Source: an uncultured Collinsella sp.
GTDB lineage: Bacteria > Actinomycetota > Coriobacteriia > Coriobacteriales > Coriobacteriaceae
Direction of reading: 5' to 3'
NCBI GenBank assembly: GCA_959020715.1
Contig: CAUESV010000017.1
Location: 1 to 42,213, forward strand
Length of the DNA stretch: 42,213 nucleotides
Every line of letters begins with the position of its first letter. Position 1 is the stretch's first letter. This document shows, piece after piece, positions 16,318 to 25,055 of this stretch. The notes beneath the pieces are model-generated. The model did no database searches. It had not been told where the DNA came from and saw nothing but the letters and a program-made list of their open reading frames with translations. The position numbers were made by a program, and so were the translations under genes.

Positions 16318-16358
16318 CTCCCATCGCTGACGGCGGTCGGTCCATCTTTCTAAATGAA

Positions 16359-16489
16359 ACGTCCTCCTGGGCGTCGGGGCACGAAGTTCCCTGCTCTACA
16401 GTCCTGCGCAAGAAGAGGGCCACATTAAGTGGCCTTCTTTGCGTGCGGAACTCGCGATGAACTTCGTGCCCCGCCGTCCGGGAGGACGC
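16359..16489. repeat. Left outer module: inverted repeat around a terminator
   Basis: Arms 16359-16389 and 16459-16489 pair at 27 of 31 positions. Between them is the terminator at 16413-16440. The reverse complement of roughly 16355-16440 matches 21401-21485 on the far side of the surface-protein gene; GCGCAGGACTGT and AGCAGGGAAC are identical, as is GACGTTTCA further out. The module therefore occurs on both sides in opposite orientation. Confidence 0.75.
16413..16440 (+). terminator. Terminator of the flavodoxin-like gene
   Basis: Stem AAGAGGGCCAC (16413-16423) with GTGGCCTTCTT (16429-16439), one mismatch, loop ATTAA, followed by T bases. It lies 95 bases after the stop codon. Confidence 0.7.
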
Positions 16490-16547
16490 CTCTTTATTGA
16501 TGGGAGGCCTGATAGGTCGATGGTTCCGTGCCCGGATGCGTCCAAAG

Positions 16548-16943
16548 TGGGACGGGCTTTCCGGATGGGCAGGCTTTCGAAAAATGCGTCCCGGAATTTG
16601 CCTTTGGAATGGGACGTAGTTTCCCGTTGAGGTGCTTTGCGGAAAGTGCATCCCACTCTGGGCGGTCGAAGTGGGACACACTTTCCCAAAGGCGCTCCAA
16701 CGGGAAATTGCGTCCCATTATTCGGTCAAGAAACGGGATGCATTTTCCCAATGAGAGCAAAACCGGAAAATGCATCCCGGAATTTGCGCTCAAAGTGGGA
16801 TGCGGTTTCCGGTTGAGGGTCTAAGGGGAAAGTGCGTCCCAGAATCGACGCTTGAAATGGGATGCAGTTTCCCGATGAGGCACTCGACGGAAAATACATC
16901 CCAGAAATGGCCTTTGAGCTGGGATAAGATTTCCGCGGCATCT
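16548..16943. repeat. Tandem array of 62-bp hairpin units, left of the surface-protein gene
   Basis: Units begin with (T/C)GGGA at 16548, 16610, 16672, 16734, 16796, 16858 and 16920 (the last partial), a period of exactly 62 bases. Each unit has a half GGGAYGCANTTTCC and, about 16 bases on, its approximate inverse GGAAANTGCRTCCC, followed by a 16-base spacer. The unit at 16734 pairs perfectly (GGGATGCATTTTCC/GGAAAATGCATCCC). Neighbouring units can also pair with each other, so two alternative folding registers exist. The spacers vary. Because 62 is not a multiple of three and ORFs run on both strands with no ribosome sites, it is non-coding. It is not CRISPR: the repeats are self-inverse and no cas gene is present. 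Confidence 0.9.
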
Positions 16944-16953
16944 CGGATTCTCA

Positions 16954-17026
16954 AAAATGAGACACGCCGTTGGCGAAAATGAGACACGTGATATCGGGCA
17001 TCGGACGTATCATTTGCAAAAATGAG
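16954..17026 (+). promoter_or_regulatory. Phased AAAATGAG direct repeats before the surface-protein gene
   Basis: AAAATGAGACACG at 16954-16966 and 16976-16988 are identical; AAAATGAGTCCA at 17019-17030 is a third, partial copy. Start-to-start distances are 22 and 43 bases, close to two and four helical turns, so the copies face the same side of the DNA. They lie 32-104 bases before the start codon. This fits a regulator binding site, or relics of insertion-sequence ends, which can carry similar sequence. Confidence 0.45.
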
Positions 17027-17057
17027 TCCACTCCACTCGAATAAAGCGAGGTCCCTC

Positions 17058-20000
17058 ATGTACGTTTCACACCCCCGTATCCGTAGGCTGTCGAAAATCC
17101 CGCTTGTTGGGACGGCGGCGCTTGCTGCGTTGATCGCCACGAGCGTCGCCTGCTTCACGGCCACGCCCCAGGTTGCCCAGGCGGCAGACGCGCCCGCAAT
17201 CACCGATATGACCGAGCAGGATTATCAAGCCCTGGGTCTGGGCACGAGCGAGGACATTCCGGCCGATACCGTTGGCCCCTATTCCACTGATGCCCCCACG
17301 ACGTTTGCCACGCGCAGCGAGGTCTATATGGCAGCTAACGGTAGCCATGGCAATCGCTACACTCTGCGCGACAAGCTCGAGAACGTCGAGCGCGGTGACA
17401 TTGGCGGCAGCAGCAAACTCACCGATGGCTATGGAAGTGTGTGGGGCGCCGCAAAGTTCTGGCAAAACGTCAACAACTTCGATACGAACAGCGATCTCTA
17501 CAAGCATAGCGACTACGGTGGCGGCACCTGGTCGTACCTAAGCAACAATGAGTCCTCAACAGTACTCGCCAACGACAACAACGGTTTCTCGGGCATTCAC
17601 GCCACGAGTGTTGAGTTCTGCAGCGACGCCAGCACGGGCAAAAAGAGCCGCGTTGCCGAGCTCCGTGCCTACGGCGACAGTTCCTCCACGACGATTGACG
17701 GCAAGTCATACGCCGGAAAGGTTGAGCTGGTCCTCTACTCGTTTAGCAACGGGCGTACGCGCACTCTCGACACACACCTGCCGGTGACGGTCAACACTAA
17801 TATGATGTACGAAGGCCGTTTTAAGTACCTGGATGCCGGTTACCTGCAAGAGCACGACGCCGTCTTTGATGTCGAGGCGGGCGATGTCGATGGCGACGGC
17901 GTCGACGAGCTTTTTGTCTACGCGGGCTGCTATGTCGACGAGAACGGCGTGCGCAAGGCTGCAGTCGACATGTATGACTTGGAGGGCGGCAACTGGAAGC
18001 AAAGCGTCGTCAAGATCGATGCCGGTAACGCCGCGGACTACACCACGCACAACAAGGGCGGGAACGACTCCTGGACGCAGCTTCAGTCAGCTCCTGTCGT
18101 TTCGCTAGCGGCCGGCGACCTCGATCGCGATTTTTGCGATGACCTCGCCATCGTGGTCTCGGCACCCTACGGCAAGAAGAATATTGATAAGTCGACGCAT
18201 TGCGAGCTGTTTTCGTGGGATGCATCCAAGGGTGCGCTCGTCCATGTCGATGCTCTGGGCGACGCGGGCGCAATCTCCCTCTCCGCGAACGGCAAGACCA
18301 TGGTCGCTGCGAATGCGACGTTCGGCACGTTTGCCGCCTACGATGAAGAAGGAAAGAAGACGGGTGAAACCGTCACGGGCCTTATTCTTGCGGGCTATGA
18401 CTGGCAACGCAGCGCTTTTGATTACGGCGCTTCTGACGGCAGCAAGGGGCTGTACGGCGCGCTGTACCGCTACGCGTATTTTGACTCGGAGTCTGGCGAG
18501 TTCAAGCTTTCCGATTGCAAGGAATACAGAGACGGGCTCCTCGCCTCCTATGGGCTGATGCATGTGCCCAACAGCGCATGGAAGGATAGCGCTCAGGATA
18601 AGCGCTATCCGTGCACCTTGGCGCCTATTGCCCTTGCCACTGCCAACCTTGACGGCCTGTCCGAGCAGCTGGCGGTCGACGAGGTGCTCGTGGGCGGCGA
18701 TGTGTTCCGCGACTTTGCCTGCAACACGGCACAGAGCGGGGCTCAGGGCTTGGGGTCCATGGTCGGAACCATGAGCATGAGCGGTCAGCAATACAACAGC
18801 AGCAACAAGCATGACCACAAGGGTATAGAGCAGGTGTGGATCAGCGACGTCAAGGCGGGCAGCGTCTCGGGTTCGGACCGCTATAACGAGAGCTTTATCG
18901 CCGTGGTGGGCAAGCACCGCGACGAGGACCTGCGCAAGAACGATGACTACTATTGGATGACCGCCTCGCATTTTTCGCTCGACGAGAACGGAAAGGTGCG
19001 CCGCGGCGAGGAGCAGGTGATTAGCGAGAGCAATCGTCGCGGCACTACCTACGGCACATTTATCTCGCTCGCGCTGCCCGATGTCGACAACGACAGCGTC
19101 AAGATCACGTACAAGGACCGCTACAAGGTCTATACCAATCCGCGCGTGCTTGCCGTGCTGCAGGATGCGCCCTATGTTGAGGATCTGGAGCAGGCATACG
19201 GCTATCTGGTGTTGGGCGGCACGTCATACGGAGAGGAAAAGGGCACGGGGACATCCCAGGGCTATACCATTGGCGCCGAGTTGGGCGTTGCCGTCGAGGT
19301 GCAGACCGGTCCGCCCCTGGTCGCGATGAATGCTTCAGTCGATTTTGCCGCCGAGGGATGCTATGACTACCGGAGCGAGCGCACGGTCAGCGCAAGCGTA
19401 AGCTATGAGTCGCATGCCGGCGAGGGTGACAAGGCCGTGCTCTACACGATTCCGATGGTCTATTACGAGTATGAGATCGAAAATGAGGAAACTGGTGGCA
19501 AGGGCGTGATGGCGGCGCCCGTGTCGCTCGGCGCGCAGACCTCGGTCGTTAATGTCGAGGCCTATGACCGCATTGCCAAACAGCACAATATGACGCCGCT
19601 CAGCTACTTTTTGACCAACCGGTCGGGAGAACCCGGAACCTATCAAACGACGCTCAACGGCGAGACTCCCGTTGGGGATTCCTTTGGCCTGGGCAAGCCT
19701 GGCGTAACGCGCGCCTACACGCACGATGGGTTTAACGGCGCCGCCGCGCAGTCGGGGGCGAGCATTGAGCAGACCATCGAAGTCGAGGAGGGCAAGGAGC
19801 AGGAGCTCGAGCTCGGCTTGACGCTGAACGGCAGCGTTGTCATGGGCGCGAAGCTCGCAAAGCACGAGTTGTTTGGCGGCCTGTGCTTTGGTGCCAACGC
19901 CGGCTTTACTACGGGTAACTCCTCGAGTGAATCGACCGAATACGGCGGCACCGTCGACAACCTGCCCGAGGCCGCGCAGGGCAAGTACGGTTTTGTGTGG

Positions 20001-21137
20001 CGTCTGGGCGTCAACGCGGTGGATGTCGACAAGTTCGAGGCAGACTCGGGCGACAAGCTCGGCACCAAGGACACCGACCAGTTCTGGATCGTGGGCTATG
20101 ACGTTAAGGACGTCGAGATGCCCGACGCGCCGGCCGTGACGGGCTTTACGGCAAACGCCGTCGATTCGACCAGCGTTACGTTTAGCTGGGACGATGTACT
20201 CGCAAACAAGAGTGGCTTTAGCTACGGCGTGGGCATGCTGCAGAGCAATGCGGCGGATGCGGTCGTCAATAGCTGGAAGATTGCCGACAACACGCAGACC
20301 TCGCTCAAGTGGGATGGGCTGCAGCCCAATACGGAGTATCGATTCGCCATCGCCGCCGTTAAGAATGGATCCACGACCGAAACAGGTATTCGCTCGGCAA
20401 TCATCACGGTCAAGACCATGCCCGATGGCATGACGATGACCGTGAGCGGACCTGCTGCGGAGGGGTCGGATCTTGGATACGACTCTTCGGTTGAGCGCAC
20501 GGCGGGAAGCCACCTGACGCTCTCGGCGATTGGCCATGTGAGGCAACTCGGTGCCGACGATAGCGAAACAGGGCTGGCACCGACCTATATGTGGTACCGC
20601 AAGGGCCGCGGCGAGACAGAGTTTAAGCTCGTGGGTGCCGATGGCAACCTCGCGGCTGGAACGGCCTCAAAGCTCGAGATTGACCTGACCGCAGACGATG
20701 ACGGTGCGCAGTATTACTGCCACGTGGGATACAACGACGTGGGCCTCGACACCGGCACGACGCTCGTGAATATCGAGGCCGAGGAGACGGCGCCCACAAC
20801 GGTGAACGCCACCCCGATCCGCACGCGCCGCCTGTTCTCACAGGCAAGTGCGGGTGCCAAGAAGTTCCTGGACCATACGCTGGTAAACACCGCCGGCCCA
20901 ACCGATTCCGAAGGCTCAAAGGACCCCGAGACTCCTGAGACCCCGACGAACCCGGACAAGCCCAAGTCCGACAACGGAGCTAAGACCGACACCAAGGTCA
21001 AGACTACGACCACAGCGAAGAACCTCGCAAACACCGGCGACCAAACATTCGCCCTAGTCGCCACCGCAGCAGCAGCGGGAGCAACGCTCGTAGTGATAGC
21101 CCTCATCATGCTGATCGAGCGCCGCAAGACCCACTAG
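17058..21137 (+). CDS. Large sortase-anchored surface protein with FG-GAP, FN3 and Ig-like parts
   Basis: A 1359-residue secreted protein. ATG 17058 follows GCGAGG (17046-17051); an in-frame ATG at 17022 has no ribosome site. A signal peptide ends near AQAADAPA (about residue 45). Residues about 60-640 contain FG-GAP/VCBS-like calcium loops (DVDGDGVDE near 276; also ALPDVDNDS), suggesting a beta-propeller. About 690-1020 is rich in Ser/Thr/Gly alternating strands (TGPPLVAMNASVDF, GANAGFTTGNSSSESTEYGG) of no family I recognise. A fibronectin III domain lies at about 1022-1120 and an Ig-like segment, with YMWYRKGRG and AQYYCHVGYND, at about 1135-1240. A Pro/Thr/Lys-rich wall spacer leads to LANTG (1323-1327), a hydrophobic helix and ERRKTH: a sortase substrate. 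Role unknown; adhesion or degradation of a host polymer is possible. No sortase gene is in the window. Confidence 0.88.
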   Translation: MYVSHPRIRRLSKIPLVGTAALAALIATSVACFTATPQVAQAADAPAITDMTEQDYQALGLGTSEDIPADTVGPYSTDAPTTFATRSEVYMAANGSHGNRYTLRDKLENVERGDIGGSSKLTDGYGSVWGAAKFWQNVNNFDTNSDLYKHSDYGGGTWSYLSNNESSTVLANDNNGFSGIHATSVEFCSDASTGKKSRVAELRAYGDSSSTTIDGKSYAGKVELVLYSFSNGRTRTLDTHLPVTVNTNMMYEGRFKYLDAGYLQEHDAVFDVEAGDVDGDGVDELFVYAGCYVDENGVRKAAVDMYDLEGGNWKQSVVKIDAGNAADYTTHNKGGNDSWTQLQSAPVVSLAAGDLDRDFCDDLAIVVSAPYGKKNIDKSTHCELFSWDASKGALVHVDALGDAGAISLSANGKTMVAANATFGTFAAYDEEGKKTGETVTGLILAGYDWQRSAFDYGASDGSKGLYGALYRYAYFDSESGEFKLSDCKEYRDGLLASYGLMHVPNSAWKDSAQDKRYPCTLAPIALATANLDGLSEQLAVDEVLVGGDVFRDFACNTAQSGAQGLGSMVGTMSMSGQQYNSSNKHDHKGIEQVWISDVKAGSVSGSDRYNESFIAVVGKHRDEDLRKNDDYYWMTASHFSLDENGKVRRGEEQVISESNRRGTTYGTFISLALPDVDNDSVKITYKDRYKVYTNPRVLAVLQDAPYVEDLEQAYGYLVLGGTSYGEEKGTGTSQGYTIGAELGVAVEVQTGPPLVAMNASVDFAAEGCYDYRSERTVSASVSYESHAGEGDKAVLYTIPMVYYEYEIENEETGGKGVMAAPVSLGAQTSVVNVEAYDRIAKQHNMTPLSYFLTNRSGEPGTYQTTLNGETPVGDSFGLGKPGVTRAYTHDGFNGAAAQSGASIEQTIEVEEGKEQELELGLTLNGSVVMGAKLAKHELFGGLCFGANAGFTTGNSSSESTEYGGTVDNLPEAAQGKYGFVWRLGVNAVDVDKFEADSGDKLGTKDTDQFWIVGYDVKDVEMPDAPAVTGFTANAVDSTSVTFSWDDVLANKSGFSYGVGMLQSNAADAVVNSWKIADNTQTSLKWDGLQPNTEYRFAIAAVKNGSTTETGIRSAIITVKTMPDGMTMTVSGPAAEGSDLGYDSSVERTAGSHLTLSAIGHVRQLGADDSETGLAPTYMWYRKGRGETEFKLVGADGNLAAGTASKLEIDLTADDDGAQYYCHVGYNDVGLDTGTTLVNIEAEETAPTTVNATPIRTRRLFSQASAGAKKFLDHTLVNTAGPTDSEGSKDPETPETPTNPDKPKSDNGAKTDTKVKTTTTAKNLANTGDQTFALVATAAAAGATLVVIALIMLIERRKTH

Positions 21138-21164
21138 TAGCCAGTCGAACATATCGACAACCCA

Positions 21165-21202
21165 AAAACCCGGGTAGCCAAAAAACAGGCCACCCGGGTT
21201 TT
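21165..21202 (+). terminator. Terminator of the surface-protein gene
   Basis: A 15-bp stem (21165-21179 with 21188-21202) with one mismatch ends in TTTT then CTG. It lies 27 bases after the stop. Confidence 0.8.
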
Positions 21203-21210
21203 CTGTTGAG

Positions 21211-21396
21211 CGGAGACTCCGCAAGCGGAAACTGCATCCCACAATTAGCGCCCGGAACGGGACACATTTTCCGTCAAGCCCTCATCCGGAAAATCCATCC
21301 CAGTTTGAGCGCCCAGGCCGGGACGCACTTTCCCAATCGGGTCCCAAGCGGAAACTGCATCCCATTCCAGACAAGAATTCCGGGACACACTTTCCG
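21211..21396. repeat. Tandem array of 62-bp hairpin units, right of the surface-protein gene
   Basis: Units starting with CGGAAA lie at 21226, 21287 and 21349 (spacing 61 and 62); the last is cut at 21396. The same half-units as in the left array are seen: CGGAAACTGCATCCC and GGGACGCACTTTCC. A short hairpin GCGGAGACTCCGC at 21210-21222 precedes the first unit. Together with the left array it encloses the surface-protein gene. Confidence 0.85.
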
Positions 21397-21400
21397 CAAA

Positions 21401-21485
21401 CAAAGAAGGCCACATAACGTGGCCTTCGTCTTGCGCAGGACTGTCCGAGCAGGGAACCTTATATGCCTCCGCCTGGACAGACGTT
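21401..21485 (-). repeat. Right outer module, inverse of the left one, with the LTA-synthase terminator
   Basis: Matches the reverse complement of about 16355-16440 over some 85 bases with few gaps. It contains the stem GAAGGCCAC/GTGGCCTTC (21405-21413 and 21419-21427), which on the minus strand is followed by TTTG, so it can end the leftward LTA-synthase transcript. The left module does the same for the rightward flavodoxin gene. Confidence 0.75.
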
Positions 21486-21510
21486 TCAGTTGTGGCTCAG
21501 CAGCTAGCAG

Positions 21511-23811
21511 CTACTTAATCTTGGTCGTGCCCGGCGCCAGGTTGGGGTCGGTCTCGTTGGCCTCGGTCTGGAAGTGCTCGGTGTACACGTTCTTGCCGTC
21601 GCGGAACATCTCGTAGTACTGCATCTTGGCGTAATCCTCGCGCGCCTTGGTGGCGGCAGCGGCGGCAGCGTCGTCACCGGTGACGTTGGAGGAGAGCGCC
21701 CAACGCAGGCTGGCGTCCTCGTAGCCCACGGAGTTGATGGCGGGCAGCGACTCGCGCAGCGTCATGTGCGCCTTCTGGTAGTCGGTCAGCGGGGCGCCGA
21801 TCAGCTGCATAAGCTGCGTGGACAGGTAGTTGGTGGACAGGTCGTCGACCTCACTCGTCTGGTTGCAACCGGCAACGTCGTAGTTAGCCCAGATGATGTA
21901 GTCGGTCTGCCACAAGCGCTCCTGGTGCGTGGCGTCGTCCTCGCCGGTAAACCACTTGTCGTTGAACTTGGACGGGAAGAACGGCTGGTGGTCGCCCCAG
22001 AACACCACGACCACCTTACGGTCGAGCTTGCTCAGGGCGTTGAGGAAGTAACGCAGCGCCTGGTCGGACTGCTCGATGCACGAGACGTACTCGTCGACAT
22101 CGGAGAGCGTACCGTCCTCGACGGTCTTGGCGTCCAGGTCGGTCGTGTCGATGTTCAGGTGCATTTGCTTGTCGACCGGCACCAGACCCGTGTCGTAGCC
22201 CGAGTGGTTCTGCATGGTTACGTCGAAGATGAACTGCGGATCGGCGTTCTGGTCGAGCAGCTCCAGAATCTTGTCGTAGGTAGCCTGGTCGGTCACCATG
22301 CCGCGCAGGGTATCGGCGCCCTGGAAATCGTTAATGGACAGGAACTGGTCAAAACCAAAGTCCTTGTAGACGTTCTCGCGGTTCCAGTTGGTGGCGTGGT
22401 TGGGGTGCATGGCCGTGGTGGAATATCCGAGCGACTTGAACTGCTCTGCCAGGTTCCCGGTCGTCTCCATGTTGTAGATGGTGTACGGATACACGCCCGA
22501 GCCCAGGTTGGCCATGGAGTTGCCGGTCATAAACTCAAACTCGGTATTGGCGGTGCCGCCGCCGTAGGCGCTCACGTAGAGCTTGCCGCGGCTGAGGCAG
22601 TTGGACAGGTTCTTAAAGTACTGCGGGCCTTCGTAGCCGGCGCGCATGTTCTGGTAGATCGACAGATCCGAGAAGGTCTCGTTCATGATGGCGATGACCG
22701 TGGGCTTCTCGCTGTCGAACTGCTCCTTTGCGGCGGCGCGCTCGTCGCTCTTGGCCGCGTCGGACTTGTCGTAGGCCTTGGCGTACTTTTTGAGCGTGGC
22801 CTTGGCATCGTCGACGGAGTAGTCGGCGGGTTTGGGCGGCTTGATGGACTGCGCCGCACTAATAAAGGCGGGCAGGTAGCCCTCGCGCCAGTAGCTCTCG
22901 AGCGGGCGCCAGGTGTAGACGGTGATGCCGAGGGTGTTGTAGTAGTCGATGAGCGTGACATGCGCGGTCACGCCGCCCAGGCACAGCACCGCCACGAGCA
23001 GGTTGGTGAGCAGCATGCGCTTGGCGTTTGCGGCGCCCTTCTGGCGGTGCGGTGCCACCAGGCCGGCGTACTCGCACAGCAGCATGGCGATGGCGGTAGA
23101 GCCCATGGACAGCACGCAGAACAGCGAGATCGAGAAGGTGTAGCCGGTGCCGGCGACCGCGGCGGCGGTGGAGATGGCCGAAAGGTCGCCCGGCTGGATG
23201 GGCATGGATTTAAACGTGATGACGAAGAACTCGGCAATGCCCAGGACAAAGAGGGCAAAGGCCAAGACCGCAGGAGCTGCGCCGTGGCGCTGGAATAGGA
23301 AGAACAAGCCAGTTATGAGCGTGGTGATGATGGCCCACTCGAGCAGGATGCACAGGGGGTAAACCCAGGTAAAGTCGTGGTTGGACGAGACCTCCATGCC
23401 CAGCAGCGCAAAGACGCCGGCGAGCAGCAGGCATAAGACGGCGGCGACGAGCGGTTTGCCCACAAAGGCGCCGCGCAGGCGGGCGAGCTTGCCGGTGGGG
23501 GCGGGGGCATCGGTAGCAGCGAACGTAAAGACGCGCGGGGCGATGCGGTCGCGGGCGATGCTGGCCCAAGCGCAACCGGTGAGAATGGCATTGGTCAGGA
23601 TGAGCATCACAAAGGCGAGCGGCTCGTTTTGCGCGACGAGACCAATAGCGCCCCAGACGGTCAAAAAGACCTGGAACAGACCGAAGGCGACGCTCCAGGC
23701 GATAGCGCCCTTGGTGACGGTGCCCGACTGTGCGCGAATGGCCTTGGCCTCGCGCAAGACAAGGTAGACGGTCGCCGCAAGACCGACGAGCGAGATGGCG
23801 GCAGCGAACAT
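21511..23811 (-). CDS. LTA synthase-like membrane phosphoglycerol transferase
   Basis: A 766-residue enzyme with about seven N-terminal membrane helices (1-330) and an extracellular sulfatase-fold domain. Catalytic marks of the LtaS family are present: NETFSDLS, the nucleophile Thr in GGGTANTEFEFMTG (near 419), His in NHSGYD (near 535), and the metal-binding DH of FWGDHQPFF (near 607). These enzymes move glycerol phosphate from phosphatidylglycerol to a lipid-anchored polymer. The ectodomain has a long charged linker (AKSDERAAAKEQFDSEK). ATG 23811 is chosen because GAGGAG precedes it by seven bases; a GTG at 23826 would have its site inside the gene. It is a single gene reading towards the surface-protein gene. 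It may instead modify another glycan, as the family is broad. Confidence 0.88.
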   Translation of the reverse strand: MFAAAISLVGLAATVYLVLREAKAIRAQSGTVTKGAIAWSVAFGLFQVFLTVWGAIGLVAQNEPLAFVMLILTNAILTGCAWASIARDRIAPRVFTFAATDAPAPTGKLARLRGAFVGKPLVAAVLCLLLAGVFALLGMEVSSNHDFTWVYPLCILLEWAIITTLITGLFFLFQRHGAAPAVLAFALFVLGIAEFFVITFKSMPIQPGDLSAISTAAAVAGTGYTFSISLFCVLSMGSTAIAMLLCEYAGLVAPHRQKGAANAKRMLLTNLLVAVLCLGGVTAHVTLIDYYNTLGITVYTWRPLESYWREGYLPAFISAAQSIKPPKPADYSVDDAKATLKKYAKAYDKSDAAKSDERAAAKEQFDSEKPTVIAIMNETFSDLSIYQNMRAGYEGPQYFKNLSNCLSRGKLYVSAYGGGTANTEFEFMTGNSMANLGSGVYPYTIYNMETTGNLAEQFKSLGYSTTAMHPNHATNWNRENVYKDFGFDQFLSINDFQGADTLRGMVTDQATYDKILELLDQNADPQFIFDVTMQNHSGYDTGLVPVDKQMHLNIDTTDLDAKTVEDGTLSDVDEYVSCIEQSDQALRYFLNALSKLDRKVVVVFWGDHQPFFPSKFNDKWFTGEDDATHQERLWQTDYIIWANYDVAGCNQTSEVDDLSTNYLSTQLMQLIGAPLTDYQKAHMTLRESLPAINSVGYEDASLRWALSSNVTGDDAAAAAATKAREDYAKMQYYEMFRDGKNVYTEHFQTEANETDPNLAPGTTKIK

Positions 23812-24024
23812 GCTGAGACTCCTCACAAACTAAAACCTACGAAAGCGGGGGTTTACCCGATTGTTACCAAGATATGCGCTGCAATTGGTGGCTGCGCACA
23901 ACAACCAGCCATATTAACGCGCACGTGTGGCGGTGTGGCGCAATGTAGTGGCGACCTGCGCGATAATGGACGGGAATTACACGGAAACGTAAAGGCTTCT
24001 TAAAGAAATGGCGAGGGCAGGGCG

Positions 24025-24897
24025 ATGAGCGAGCAGGTTTGCAAGGCGGACATGGGCGGCGACGGAGCTGCGGGCGTGGATATGTGCGGTTATCCGGTCG
24101 AGACTACGGGCAATGCGGTGCTGGACATCTTGGAGCATCGCTCGTCTACGCGCGCCTTCGCGCGTGACGACAACGACCGTCCCGTAGCGGTGACCGACGA
24201 GCAGCGAGCGGCGATTTTGCATGCGGCGAGTCGCGCGCCGTCGGCGGGCGCCATGATGATGTATTCCATCGTAAGCATTCGCGAGCAGGCTGCACTCGAC
24301 CGCCTGGCCGATCTGTGCGACCACCAGCCCATGATCGCTAAGGCGCCCTGGGCACTAATATTTGTGGTCGACTATGCCAAGTGGATCGATCTGTTTGAGC
24401 ACGTGGGCTGCTTTGAGCCCGAGTTTGTCGAGCGCACGGGCAAGGCGCCCCGCCGCGCGCCGGGGTTGGGCGACTTTGCCATCGCGGCGCAGGATGCCGT
24501 GATCGCCGCGCAAAACGCCGTGGTTGCCGCCGAGGCCCTGGGCCTGGGGAGCTGCTATATCGGTGATATCGTCGAGAATGCCGAGGAAGTTGCCGAGCTG
24601 CTCGATCTGCCGCCCTATACCATGCCGCTGTCGATGCTCATCATCGGCACGCCCCGTAAGGAGCGCCCAGCCATTGCACATCCCGTGGTGAACCTGGTGC
24701 ACGAGGAGCGCTACTGCCGCGCCGATGCTGCGACTATGGATGCGCAGGTGGCCGAGATGGATGCGATGTTTCGCCCGCACGCCCGCGAGGTGGGCGAGCG
24801 CGTCGTGGATATCTACACCCGCAAGCACACGAGCCCCTTTATGGCCGAGATGAGCCGCTCCATGGAGTGGTGGTTCAAAAACTGGCTCGGAAAATGA
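24025..24897 (+). CDS. Nitroreductase-family oxidoreductase
   Basis: A 290-residue FMN-dependent oxidoreductase. Family marks are ILEHRSSTRAFARD near the N-terminus (Arg-Ser FMN contact), ASRAPSAGAMMMYSI, the long middle insertion, AAEALGLGSCYIGDI, and a final GTPRKERP. The last 60 residues form a helical C-terminal tail with several Met, longer than in NfsB-type enzymes (about 220 residues). The substrate cannot be told; nitroaromatics, quinones or flavins are typical. The upstream site CGAGGGCAGGG is weak. It is divergent from the LTA-synthase gene; 23827-24024 contains no gene. Confidence 0.87.
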   Translation: MSEQVCKADMGGDGAAGVDMCGYPVETTGNAVLDILEHRSSTRAFARDDNDRPVAVTDEQRAAILHAASRAPSAGAMMMYSIVSIREQAALDRLADLCDHQPMIAKAPWALIFVVDYAKWIDLFEHVGCFEPEFVERTGKAPRRAPGLGDFAIAAQDAVIAAQNAVVAAEALGLGSCYIGDIVENAEEVAELLDLPPYTMPLSMLIIGTPRKERPAIAHPVVNLVHEERYCRADAATMDAQVAEMDAMFRPHAREVGERVVDIYTRKHTSPFMAEMSRSMEWWFKNWLGK

Positions 24898-24899
24898 CG

Positions 24900-24932
24900 A
24901 ATGTGACAAGGGGATAGTCCCTTTGTCACATT
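24900..24932. repeat. TGTGACA-CAAAGGG hairpin, conserved-core family
   Basis: Arms 24900-24914 and 24918-24932 pair at 14 of 15 positions. The core (AAGGGG, short loop, TCCCTTTG) is shared with hairpins at 27385 and 38144. It begins three bases after the nitroreductase stop and can end its transcript. Confidence 0.75.
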
Positions 24933-25014
24933 TCATATCGCCGCGGTGGCCTAAAGACTGTATAAATCTTTATCTAGCTGGGAAAACAGTGCATTAAAAC
25001 ATGGGCCGATTACC

Positions 25015-25020
25015 TATAAT
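25015..25020 (+). promoter_or_regulatory. -10 element of kup
   Basis: A perfect TATAAT lies 36 bases before the kup start codon. No good -35 is seen (ATTAAA about 15-16 bases upstream is the best), which may point to activator control. No c-di-AMP (ydaO) riboswitch was recognised in the short leader. Confidence 0.5.
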
Positions 25021-25055
25021 CCCTTCGAACATTAAAGTTGGGAGGAAACCGGCTT

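Noticed and set aside
16548..16943. CRISPR array
   Set aside because: The units are self-inverse hairpins of diverged sequence with short related spacers, and no cas gene is nearby.
16494..16982. ORFs of 70-155 codons on both strands across the 62-bp array
   Set aside because: They come from the lack of stop codons in the repeat; 62 is not a multiple of three, frames change between units, and no ribosome sites precede them.
21574..23298. 574-codon ORF opposite the LTA-synthase gene
   Set aside because: Shadow frame of a well-supported gene, with Gly/Val/His repeats and no recognisable domain.
24933..25055. c-di-AMP (ydaO) riboswitch before kup
   Set aside because: The leader is only about 30-40 bases after the -10 element and shows none of the conserved blocks.
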